Origin: Bacteroidota bacterium
GTDB taxonomy: Bacteria; Bacteroidota; Bacteroidia; Cytophagales; Cyclobacteriaceae
NCBI GenBank assembly: GCA_024643595.1
Contig: JAHEMS010000161.1
Location: forward strand, 1-7,625
Length of the DNA stretch: 7,625 bases
Direction: 5' to 3'
Below are positions 1 to 6,800 of this stretch, piece after piece. The notes below the pieces were generated by a model. It had not been told where the DNA came from. It did not search any database and worked only from the letters and a program-made list of their open reading frames with translations. Numbering within the stretch: the first letter of the stretch is position 1; each line of letters opens with the position of its first letter. The position numbers and the translations under genes are program-made.

Positions 1-1
1 G

Positions 2-151
2 CGTTACCTTGCCTATAATCAATTATTGAATGAAGCAGGAGATCATGAAAATCATTTTTTTGTATCTGATTACACCGAATCCTTTGAAGCATCAACACGA
101 ATATTCTTTGGAGAAAAAGTACGTTTGGAGAAACATCAGTTATGGAATTGA
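2..151 (+). CDS. murI: Probable glutamate racemase, C-terminal end only (5' part outside the window)
   Basis: An open frame enters from the left edge and gives 49 residues before a TGA at 149-151. The peptide contains HFFVSDYTESFEASTRIFFG near its end, then a charged tail ending in HQLWN. The pattern of an aromatic-rich strand, a Ser/Thr-rich turn, FE and a Trp/Phe-Phe-Gly (or Trp-Leu-Gly) resembles, from memory, the C-terminus of glutamate racemases such as Bacillus RacE. That enzyme interconverts L- and D-glutamate for peptidoglycan precursors in the cytoplasm. The catalytic cysteines lie outside the window, so the identification rests on this tail alone. The main alternative is the end of another upstream gene, including a nuo gene such as nuoG. 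The frame looks truly coding; the name is tentative. Confidence 0.5.
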   Translation, partial: RYLAYNQLLNEAGDHENHFFVSDYTESFEASTRIFFGEKVRLEKHQLWN

Positions 152-172
152 AAAAATACTAATACTTATAAA

Positions 173-204
173 TCTGCATCATACCCGAAAAAGTAATATT
201 TTCG
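173..204 (+). promoter_or_regulatory. Weak Bacteroidota-type promoter candidate for nuoH
   Basis: TCTG at 173-176 and TATTTTCG at 197-204 are separated by 20 bases. They resemble the Bacteroidota consensus TTTG and TAnnTTTG with one mismatch in each element. Transcription would begin about 20-25 bases before the nuoH GTG. The 82-base gap between the upstream gene and nuoH is the largest in the window and is the natural place for a promoter. The match is weak and overlaps the small hairpin. Confidence 0.2.
186..204 (+). terminator. Small AT-rich hairpin in the gap before nuoH, possible weak terminator
   Basis: CGAAAA at 186-191 pairs with TTTTCG at 199-204 around a 7-base loop, 35 bases after the upstream stop codon. 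The stem has only two GC pairs and is not followed by a clean run of T, so termination would be weak at best. It could equally be chance in AT-rich DNA, or a site for a regulator. Confidence 0.15.
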
Positions 205-232
205 ACAATATTATAAATCCTTAAAAAAATAA

Positions 233-1327
233 GTGTTCGCTACCCTTTTTTTCTTTCTTCCTTTTCTAGTGGTGTATACCATACTAGTGGTGTATGCGGA
301 AAGAAAGATTTCTGCCTTTATGCAGGATAGACTTGGCCCTATGGAGGTGGGATACTACGGAATTCTTCAAACTATCGCTGACTTATTAAAGCTCCTTCAA
401 AAGGAAGATATTATACCAACGAGCGCCAGCAAAAAATTATTTCAATTGGCTCCAGTGCTCATTTTTGTACCAATCTTCATAGGGTTCTCTATGCTTCCCC
501 TTTCCCCATCCTGGTCTGCACCTTCGCTATCATCGGCACTTTACTTTATTTTTGCCATCATGGCATTTGATGTGATCGGTATCGTGATTGCTGGTTGGGC
601 ATCCAATAATAAATACAGTATGCTGGGAACAGTCAGGTCGGCAGCACAAATCATTTCTTATGAGATACCCCTAACTCTTTCTGTTCTATGCGCATGTGTG
701 TTGACTCAAACGCTGGAATTGCAGGAAATTTCTTTTCAGCAAGGCACTATGGTAAACATGATACAAGGTCAATCCAACTACCTGCTAGGCATTAAGCAAT
801 TGAACATCGACGTCACCTTGAATGGAGGATTCCTTACCTGGAATGTATTCCGCATGCCGGTTTTGATTTTCGCCTGGATTATTTTCTTTATTGCCTCGCT
901 GGCAGAAAGTAACCGAGCTCCTTTCGATCTACCGGAGGCAGAATCGGAATTAGTGGCCGGATTTCAAACAGAATATGGCGGCTTTCGATGGGCTATAATT
1001 ATGCTGGCAGAATATGCGATGATGTTGCTGGTCAGTTTTATTGGTGTCATTCTCTTCTGGGGAAGTTGGAATACTCCTTTTCCGAATATTGGCTCTATAA
1101 GGTTGGCAGACTGGACCACTGGATCTTTGGATACATGGAGTGTGCATGCATGGGGAATATTCTGGCTGGTGTCCAAAACGCTATTCATGGTATGTTTGCA
1201 AATATGGGTGCGATGGACATACCCCAGAATTCGACTTGATCAGTTAACTTCGCTTAGCTGGAAATATTTAACCCCTGCTTCATTAATTTTAATCATTATT
1301 TGTGCACTTTGGAAACTACTGCTATAG
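233..1327 (+). CDS. nuoH: NADH-quinone oxidoreductase subunit H (complex I membrane anchor subunit)
   Basis: NuoH (ND1 family) is an inner-membrane subunit that builds the quinone-binding chamber and joins the peripheral arm to the proton-pumping arm. The 364-residue product is a little longer than the roughly 325-350 residues usual in the family. Family signatures are clear: YAERKISAFMQDRLGP at 21-36, the QKEDIIP segment at 56-62, GWASNNKYSMLGTVRSAAQ at 121-139, and the acidic quinone-site loop at 224-249 with AESNRAPFDLPEAESELV. WVRWTYPRIRLDQL at 325-338 precedes the last hydrophobic helix. About eight membrane segments are visible. The start is a GTG directly after an in-frame TAA at 230-232, so no earlier start is possible. 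The run TTAAAAAAATAA lies just before it and there is no Shine-Dalgarno sequence. The sensor kinase begins one base after the stop. The segment at 279-305, rich in Trp, Gly and Ser, looks like a lineage-specific loop. Confidence 0.97.
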   Translation: MFATLFFFLPFLVVYTILVVYAERKISAFMQDRLGPMEVGYYGILQTIADLLKLLQKEDIIPTSASKKLFQLAPVLIFVPIFIGFSMLPLSPSWSAPSLSSALYFIFAIMAFDVIGIVIAGWASNNKYSMLGTVRSAAQIISYEIPLTLSVLCACVLTQTLELQEISFQQGTMVNMIQGQSNYLLGIKQLNIDVTLNGGFLTWNVFRMPVLIFAWIIFFIASLAESNRAPFDLPEAESELVAGFQTEYGGFRWAIIMLAEYAMMLLVSFIGVILFWGSWNTPFPNIGSIRLADWTTGSLDTWSVHAWGIFWLVSKTLFMVCLQIWVRWTYPRIRLDQLTSLSWKYLTPASLILIIICALWKLLL

Positions 1328-1328
1328 C

Positions 1329-3368
1329 GTGATATACAAGAAAATATTTCACTTTTTCAGCCTGACAATACCGGGCATCTTATTCTATTCTATCGCTTTT
1401 TGCCAAAGTGATGTAGATAGCCTGGAAAATATACTTCAAAATAAGCTATCAGATTCATCCCGTTTTATCACTTACATTAAACTCTCTGAAAAAAAACAAT
1501 ACCTGGACTTTGTTAACGCAACCATTTATGCAGACAAAGCTTTCGCCATTGCAGATAAAGAAAAGTGGCCATGGGCCAAAGGCATGGTATACAACCAACT
1601 GTCATTTCTGGCAACCCTTAGCGGTGATTATTCCACCGCAATGAAATATGACAACCTTAATCTTCAAATGAGACTGGATGCACAGGACAGTGCTGCCATC
1701 GCAGAAGCCCTTAACTTTCTTGGAAGTGATTATAGTGACCTTGGCAAATTTGATGAAGCTTATTACTATTTCACTCAGTCGTATCGCATAGCCCGTGCCA
1801 TCAATGATCAAATGAAAATGACGATCGCCATTTACAACATTGGGTTAGTACTCAATGAGCTTGGACAGTATGACCTGGCACTGAATCACTTCAATTACAG
1901 TCGGGATCTAAGTGAAAAAATTGGTGATCTGGATGGAATAGTTTATCTGATGGATGCGACCGGAGAATTATATCTGAAAAAGAAAGAATATGAAAAATCC
2001 GAAGAATTTCTACTTTCTGCTCTTAAATCCCTGAGAGAAAGAAATCTCACTATTATAGAACCTCGTGTATTAAAAAGATTGGCCCAATTAAAATTTGAAT
2101 TAAAGGAGTACGATAAAGCGTTGGCCTACTATGATTCAGCCGCAGTAATTCATAACAAAGCACACAATGAATTTGGCGTTGCCGAAGCAAATTTGGGTAT
2201 AAGTGAAATCTATATTGAGCAGCAAAAATTTGACGAAGCCGAGGTCCTGATAGAAAAAAGCCTGGTGAGCGCAAAAAGAAATAATGCTCAAAAAATGACG
2301 ATTGATTGCTTTGAAAAGCTTTCCTACCTGGCTGAAAAAAAAGGAGATTTTGAAAAAGGACTGGCCTACCATAAAAGCTATAAGCAACTGGAAGACAGTC
2401 TATACAGTGAAGAAATGCTGGCCCGACTTTTCCAGGATCAACTTCGCTTTCAAACCGAATTGAAAGACAGTGAAATCGCCTCGCTAAGTAAAACAAAAAC
2501 GGAACAGGCTAATACCCTGAAGAGACAAGAGCTTCTTCGCAACATCCTGGTTGTCGTTATGGCACTAACCGTAATACTTTTAATATCGGTCTATCGAAGT
2601 GGACGAAGAAGAATCAGAATCAACAAACTACTCGTAGAACATCAACAGGAAATCAAAAAAAGAAGTCAGGAACTCGAACAACTCAACCAAGTGAAAGATA
2701 AATTTCTTTCCATTGTATCTCATGATTTACGTTCTCCTATCAACGCGCTGTCGGCTATTCTAAATCTGGCTGAGCAAAAAAATCTTACCCCTGAGGAATT
2801 CAAGCAGCTTACCGCAGACCTGAGAAAACAATTTGACAATGCTCGTGCTTTCATCAGCAATTTATTGGATTGGGCGTTGCTTCAAATGGATAAATTAAAA
2901 ATACAACCAGTGAAAATAGAATTGGCCCAGGCGATTGAGGAAAATATTAAGACCGTAGAGGCCATGCAGATGAAACAGATTCACTTTGAAAAAGCGGTGC
3001 CTTCATCCATATTCGGCTGGGCTGATCCGAACATGTTAAACCTAATCCTACGAAACCTGCTTTTGAATGCCGTAAAATTTTCTGAGATCGGAGGAAAGGT
3101 TGAGATTACTTGCAAAGAATTTGATCAACACTTTATTGTGATTTCAGTTAGAGATCATGGTGTAGGAATCAGCCAGGAAGTCCGGCAATTTCTTTTTGAC
3201 AAATCATCTGGCTATAGTACGCGCGGAACCGCCAATGAAAAAGGTACAGGTCTGGGCCTTATTCTGTGCAAAGAATTTGTCGAAAAAAATGGTGGTAAAA
3301 TCTGGTTTGATAGCGAAGAATGGATTGGAAGCACATTTTATTTCACAATTCAGAAACCATCTGAATAG
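1329..3368 (+). CDS. TPR-repeat transmembrane sensor histidine kinase inside the nuo cluster
   Basis: This 679-residue protein is a two-component sensor. In order it has: a signal peptide at about 1-25 (KK, then a hydrophobic stretch ending AFCQ); about seven TPR repeats between roughly 87 and 358 (for example LGKFDEAYYYF, LGQYDLALNHF and KKGDFEKGLAY); one membrane helix at about 406-422, followed by RSGRRRIR; a coiled linker; a HisKA domain; and a HATPase domain. The phospho-acceptor is His465 in FLSIVSHDLRSP. The ATP-site boxes are intact: N box with Asn576 and Asn580, G1 DHGVGIS near 609-615, and G2 KGTGLGL at 638-644. The basic residues after the helix place TPRs in the periplasm and the kinase in the cytoplasm. 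There is no receiver domain and no response regulator in view, so its partner is unknown. The GTG at 1329, one base past the nuoH stop, is chosen because it puts a good signal peptide at the N-terminus. A GTG at 1302 would add nine residues and overlap nuoH by 26 bases. TPR kinases of this kind are common in Bacteroidota, but their ligands are mostly unknown. Its place between nuoH and nuoI suggests co-transcription with complex I genes. Confidence 0.9.
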   Translation: MIYKKIFHFFSLTIPGILFYSIAFCQSDVDSLENILQNKLSDSSRFITYIKLSEKKQYLDFVNATIYADKAFAIADKEKWPWAKGMVYNQLSFLATLSGDYSTAMKYDNLNLQMRLDAQDSAAIAEALNFLGSDYSDLGKFDEAYYYFTQSYRIARAINDQMKMTIAIYNIGLVLNELGQYDLALNHFNYSRDLSEKIGDLDGIVYLMDATGELYLKKKEYEKSEEFLLSALKSLRERNLTIIEPRVLKRLAQLKFELKEYDKALAYYDSAAVIHNKAHNEFGVAEANLGISEIYIEQQKFDEAEVLIEKSLVSAKRNNAQKMTIDCFEKLSYLAEKKGDFEKGLAYHKSYKQLEDSLYSEEMLARLFQDQLRFQTELKDSEIASLSKTKTEQANTLKRQELLRNILVVVMALTVILLISVYRSGRRRIRINKLLVEHQQEIKKRSQELEQLNQVKDKFLSIVSHDLRSPINALSAILNLAEQKNLTPEEFKQLTADLRKQFDNARAFISNLLDWALLQMDKLKIQPVKIELAQAIEENIKTVEAMQMKQIHFEKAVPSSIFGWADPNMLNLILRNLLLNAVKFSEIGGKVEITCKEFDQHFIVISVRDHGVGISQEVRQFLFDKSSGYSTRGTANEKGTGLGLILCKEFVEKNGGKIWFDSEEWIGSTFYFTIQKPSE

Positions 3369-3386
3369 GGATTAGGGTTTTCCTTC

Positions 3387-3394
3387 TATTTTTG
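3387..3394 (+). promoter_or_regulatory. Possible -7 promoter element (TAnnTTTG) before nuoI
   Basis: TATTTTTG matches the Bacteroidota -7 consensus TAnnTTTG exactly and lies in the 34-base gap between the kinase stop and the nuoI ATG. No TTTG is present at the expected -33 distance; the nearest approximation is TCTG at 3360-3363, spaced 23 bases. Transcription from this site would start at about 3399-3403, so an nuoI message would have almost no leader. An eight-base match with two free positions can arise by chance in AT-rich DNA. Confidence 0.25.
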
Positions 3395-3402
3395 TTGTGC
3401 CT

Positions 3403-4059
3403 ATGAAGGAATCTGCAAATTTATATTGGTCCAATTTATCTCTTGCAGTGCGTTCTTTACGGCAAGGACTTTCGCTTACTTTTGCACACTTGCTAAAATC
3501 CCGCAAAAGCAGATCTCAGCTATCTGTTCAATCTCCTTCATACTTTGCGAATCAAGAGGGCATTGCCACGGTTCAATATCCTCATGAAACCATACCTTTA
3601 CCTGACAATGGTCGCTATCAATTACACAATGAAATTGAAGATTGCATTGTATGTGATAAATGCGTCAAAGTATGCCCGGTTAACTGTATTACCATTGACC
3701 CCATTAAATCTCCCGAAGAATTTGGAAGAACTTCCGATGGAACGCCCAAACGTATTTATGCCGCAACTTTTGACATCGACATGGGCAAGTGTTGTTTCTG
3801 TGGTTTATGCACTACTGTATGTCCAACGGAGTGCCTCACCATGACTAAGGAATTTGATTTCTCAGTCTTCGATATCAAAGAACATTATTTTGAGTTTGGA
3901 AATATGTCTTCTGCCGATATTGATATGAGAAAAAAAGAATGGGACGAGCACCAAAAAAATAAAATTACTTCAGCAGCAGTTTCTTCAACAACTTCAGCTA
4001 CGGCAAAGCCAATATTCAAACCAAAAATTAAACCACCCACACCACCACCAACTGAATGA
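3403..4059 (+). CDS. nuoI: NADH-quinone oxidoreductase subunit I (two [4Fe-4S] clusters)
   Basis: NuoI is the 8Fe ferredoxin-like subunit of the complex I peripheral arm. It passes electrons through clusters N6a and N6b towards N2 and the quinone site next to NuoH. Two complete cluster motifs are visible: CIVCDKCVKVCPVNCI with Cys81, 84, 87 and 91, and CCFCGLCTTVCPTECL with Cys130, 133, 136 and 140. Extra cysteines occur at 95, 131 and 144. The N-terminal helix at about 10-32 fits the membrane-surface anchor of the family. The core ends near residue 185. A tail rich in Ser/Thr/Ala and then Lys/Pro (about 188-218) follows and gives 218 residues in all, against roughly 160-180 in many bacteria. 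An ATG at 3403 is preferred; a GTG at 3397 in the same frame would add two residues. The upstream DNA is T-rich, with neither a Shine-Dalgarno sequence nor an A-rich stretch. The stop overlaps the nuoJ start as ATGA. Confidence 0.96.
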   Translation: MKESANLYWSNLSLAVRSLRQGLSLTFAHLLKSRKSRSQLSVQSPSYFANQEGIATVQYPHETIPLPDNGRYQLHNEIEDCIVCDKCVKVCPVNCITIDPIKSPEEFGRTSDGTPKRIYAATFDIDMGKCCFCGLCTTVCPTECLTMTKEFDFSVFDIKEHYFEFGNMSSADIDMRKKEWDEHQKNKITSAAVSSTTSATAKPIFKPKIKPPTPPPTE

Positions 4060-4568
4060 GTTACGGGAATTTATTCTTATACCTTTTCATGCTTTCCGCG
4101 TTCGTATCGGTGGCAGCGATGCTTTTCACGCGAACAATATTCTTCGCGGCGCTTTCATTAATTGTTTGCCTTCTTTCCATAAGCGGGATTTTTGCTTTGC
4201 TCAATGCCGAGTTCCTGGCCATCACTCAAATTGTAATCTATGCGGGAGGTGTTTTGGTGCTGATTCTTTTTGGCATCATGCTTACTAACAAAATCTCAGG
4301 GAAACCTCTGCTTATGGAAGCGCATCATTCAATTCCAGGAATGATCATTTCGATCGTCCTATTTCTATTATTGGTCGATGCCTATCAAAAGACATCATTC
4401 ACAGCAACGGAATCAATACAACTCCAAAGCAATCATATTAATCATATTGGAACAAATTTAATGAGCACTTATGTGGCACCATTCGAAGTTGCCGGTTTAC
4501 TGCTCTTAGTCAGTTTAATTGGTGCTGCCTTAATGGCTTCTTTAACAAAAAAGAATAACAATGCCTGA
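4056..4568 (+). CDS. nuoJ: NADH-quinone oxidoreductase subunit J
   Basis: NuoJ (ND6 family) is a small inner-membrane subunit beside NuoK and NuoH; its third helix changes shape during the catalytic cycle and links quinone reduction to the proton path. The 170-residue product has about five hydrophobic segments. The family signature covers residues 48-76: LLNAEFLAITQIVIYAGG followed by VLVLILFGIML, with Glu52, Tyr62 and the GG pair of helix 3. The last helix carries APFEVAGLLLLVSLIGA at 141-157, also typical. The ATG shares four bases with the nuoI stop (ATGA), and the gene overlaps nuoK by eight bases, so translation of nuoI, nuoJ and nuoK is probably coupled. The loop between helices 4 and 5 (about 110-137) is polar and probably variable. 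Confidence 0.95.
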   Translation: MSYGNLFLYLFMLSAFVSVAAMLFTRTIFFAALSLIVCLLSISGIFALLNAEFLAITQIVIYAGGVLVLILFGIMLTNKISGKPLLMEAHHSIPGMIISIVLFLLLVDAYQKTSFTATESIQLQSNHINHIGTNLMSTYVAPFEVAGLLLLVSLIGAALMASLTKKNNNA

Positions 4569-4869
4569 ACATAATTTGCTTTTTTTTCTTGGAGCTTTTC
4601 TTTTTTCCTCAGGGCTCTATATAGTATTTACAAAAAAAAATGCGATCATGATTTTATTGGGCATTGAGCTAATGCTAAATGCCGCGAATCTAAACCTGGT
4701 CATATTCAATCAACTTACCACAGGCTATGACGGACAATTCTTTGCCCTGTTTGTTATTGTAGTAGCCGTCTGTGAAGCAGCCGTTGGCCTGGCCCTTATT
4801 TTTAGGATCTACCATTATTTTCATACTTCAGTGCCTGATCAATTCAGCGACTTAAAAGAAATAAATTGA
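4561..4869 (+). CDS. nuoK: NADH-quinone oxidoreductase subunit K
   Basis: NuoK (ND4L family) is a three-helix inner-membrane subunit in the proximal proton channel, related to MrpC of Na+/H+ antiporters. The 102 residues match the usual length of about 100. The two glutamates known to be needed for proton transfer sit at the same numbers as in E. coli: Glu36 in GIELMLNAANLN and Glu72 in VAVCEAAVGLALI. The ATG lies eight bases inside nuoJ, just after the A-rich AACAAAAAAGAATAACA. The C-terminal part after residue 84 is polar and would face the cytoplasm or periplasm as a short tail. The stop overlaps the TTG start of nuoL as TTGA. Confidence 0.96.
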   Translation: MPEHNLLFFLGAFLFSSGLYIVFTKKNAIMILLGIELMLNAANLNLVIFNQLTTGYDGQFFALFVIVVAVCEAAVGLALIFRIYHYFHTSVPDQFSDLKEIN

Positions 4870-6800
4870 CGGAAACTATTTCTTCATCGTTTTCACTTTG
4901 GTTAGCTTTTTGCGTGCTCGGAATACCTTTACTTTCAGCACTCATTTGCTTCATCATATCCGATAAGGTTGCCTGGCTTGCGCCACTATTCAGCAGCCTG
5001 CTGATAATGACTTCTACCATTATCGCTATCATCCTTTTCTTTCAAATTACAAAGACAGGTACATTCAGTTATTCCTGGCCATGGATTTCGATCAGCCAAA
5101 AAACGATTCATGCTGGCATTTTACTCGATAGCAAGATTATGATCATGGTATTGGTTGTGAACCTGGTATCATTGGTAGTACACCTTTTTTCCATCAGCTA
5201 CATGGCCGAGGATAATGCATTGGTTCGCTATTTTGGCATGCTTGGCTTTTTCACTTTTGCTATGATTGGACTAGTGATGAGCAGCAACTTGTTAGTCTTG
5301 TTTTGCTTTTGGGAGTTAGTGGGATTTAGTTCATATCGATTGATAGGACATTGGCATGAAAAACCAGAAGCTGTAAACGCTGCCACCAAAGCTTTTATCA
5401 TTAATCGTGTTGGCGATTTAGGATTTCTGATTGGCTTGATGATCTTATGGTCATACTCGAGCAATCTTGATATCACAGAATTGACTCCTAATTATATACC
5501 ATCTGGTTGGTTGACAGCCGCCGGTGCTTGTATTTTTATTGGAGTAATCAGTAAGTCAGCTCAATTCCCATTATTTAATTGGCTTCCCGACGCCATGGAG
5601 GGGCCAACTCCTGTATCTGCGCTAATCCACGCAGCCACCATGGTAGCAGCAGGGGTGTACGTATTGATCCGAATTGAAAATTTGTTTACGACAGAGGTAT
5701 TCGTTGTCATCTCCATTGTTGGGGTTATTACCGCTATTGCAGGAGCAATGGGGGCTCTATTTCAATATGACATAAAAAAAATATTGGCATACTCTACCAT
5801 ATCACAACTAGGCTATATGGTAATGGCCGTTGGATCTGGTGCTGCAGAGGGTGGCTATTTACATTTACTTCATCATGCTTTTTTTAAGGCCGGATTATTT
5901 TTAGCTGCGGGGGCCATTATTCATGCCATGTACCAGTCATATCACCATCATGAAGTCAAAATTGATGTACAAGATATACGCAATCTCGGAGGGTTGCGAA
6001 AAAAATTACCTATCACATTTCTTTCATTCATAATCTGTGGTGCCGCACTTGCCGGGATTCCGTTTACGTCTGGATTTGTGTCAAAAGAATTAATATTAAC
6101 ACAAATGGCGCAGTGGTCCGGGATCGCATTTTCCTGGAAATGGTTCATTTTGATTGGCGCCTGGATGGTCAGCTTTGTCACCCCTATATATATCTTTAGA
6201 ATGATCTGGTTCCTATTCCTAAAGGATGCAAAACATCAATTGGAAATTATCGAAGTTCCCTTAATTATGCGTATCCCGATGCTGGTTCTTTCCCTCTGCT
6301 CATTAGCATTGTTTGTCACTTTTGCCCCTTTTCACATTTCCTCCATGATCAATTTTCTGTTGGCCACATTTCCGGCTATGAATCTTAGCATTACGATATT
6401 ATCAACTCTCATGGTCGTTATCTCCCTGATCAGCGCATATTTTATTTATAGCAAAAATGATCTTCACCATGCCCGGGAATTTCTTTTTCCACATTTCTAT
6501 CTTGACTGGATTTATGATCAAACTCTCATTATAGCGAATGTATGGGCTGAATTCGTGCATAAAATTGATCGCAAAGTAATTGATAAACTCATCCACGGGA
6601 TAACTTATTTTCAAGTAACCGTTGCGCATTTAGTAGGATGGACGGACCGTTTCCTGGTTGATGGTTTGGTAAATGGAGTAGCCTACTCGGCAAAAGGCAT
6701 CGGAACTATTACTCGCTCCTTGGCTAATGGGAAAATTCAGTCTTATTTACTTTGGACTTTGGCCGGCTTACTTATTTTTATACTTTGGGTTTTATCATAA
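4866..6800 (+). CDS. nuoL: NADH-quinone oxidoreductase subunit L (distal proton pump)
   Basis: NuoL (ND5 family) is the antiporter-like subunit at the far end of the membrane arm and is related to MrpA. At 644 residues it is full length. The residues of the proton path are in place: Glu150 in FCFWELVGFSS, Asp184 in NRVGDLGFL, Lys230 in SKSAQFPLFNWLPDAMEG, the PTPVSALIHAATMVAAGVY segment at 247-265, Lys341 in HHAFFKAGLF, and Lys407 in FVSKELI. The long C-terminal part holds the lateral amphipathic helix (about 530-610) and the final anchoring helix (626-644). The start is a TTG sharing bases with the nuoK stop. The frame is closed upstream by TGA at 4836-4838, and no ATG or GTG lies between the two, so TTG is the best choice; AAAAGAAATAAA precedes it. 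Arg158 in SSYRLIGHW stands where E. coli has Leu. The TAA shares one base with the nuoM ATG. Confidence 0.97.
   Translation: MTETISSSFSLWLAFCVLGIPLLSALICFIISDKVAWLAPLFSSLLIMTSTIIAIILFFQITKTGTFSYSWPWISISQKTIHAGILLDSKIMIMVLVVNLVSLVVHLFSISYMAEDNALVRYFGMLGFFTFAMIGLVMSSNLLVLFCFWELVGFSSYRLIGHWHEKPEAVNAATKAFIINRVGDLGFLIGLMILWSYSSNLDITELTPNYIPSGWLTAAGACIFIGVISKSAQFPLFNWLPDAMEGPTPVSALIHAATMVAAGVYVLIRIENLFTTEVFVVISIVGVITAIAGAMGALFQYDIKKILAYSTISQLGYMVMAVGSGAAEGGYLHLLHHAFFKAGLFLAAGAIIHAMYQSYHHHEVKIDVQDIRNLGGLRKKLPITFLSFIICGAALAGIPFTSGFVSKELILTQMAQWSGIAFSWKWFILIGAWMVSFVTPIYIFRMIWFLFLKDAKHQLEIIEVPLIMRIPMLVLSLCSLALFVTFAPFHISSMINFLLATFPAMNLSITILSTLMVVISLISAYFIYSKNDLHHAREFLFPHFYLDWIYDQTLIIANVWAEFVHKIDRKVIDKLIHGITYFQVTVAHLVGWTDRFLVDGLVNGVAYSAKGIGTITRSLANGKIQSYLLWTLAGLLIFILWVLS

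Noticed and set aside
30..224. A 64-codon frame starting inside the upstream gene and running through the gap before nuoH
   Set aside because: It overlaps a better coding frame up to 151, has no recognisable motif, and its second half is AT-rich non-coding sequence full of Ile, Leu and Asn codons.
1329..1405. Lipoprotein signal at the kinase N-terminus (cysteine 25)
   Set aside because: The residue before the cysteine is Phe, which does not fit a lipobox (Gly, Ala or Ser expected), so an ordinary signal peptide is more likely.
2053..2496. A 147-codon frame on the minus strand within the kinase gene
   Set aside because: The + strand frame encodes clear TPR repeats there. The antisense product is rich in Phe, Arg and Ser with no domain, as expected for a shadow frame.
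3366..3380. TAGGGATTAGGG, a short telomere-like repeat after the kinase stop
   Set aside because: Only two imperfect copies are present, which is within chance, and no wider repeat array follows.
3545..3844. A 99-codon + frame inside nuoI
   Set aside because: The nuoI frame carries both cluster motifs over the same bases; the alternative frame has no motif.
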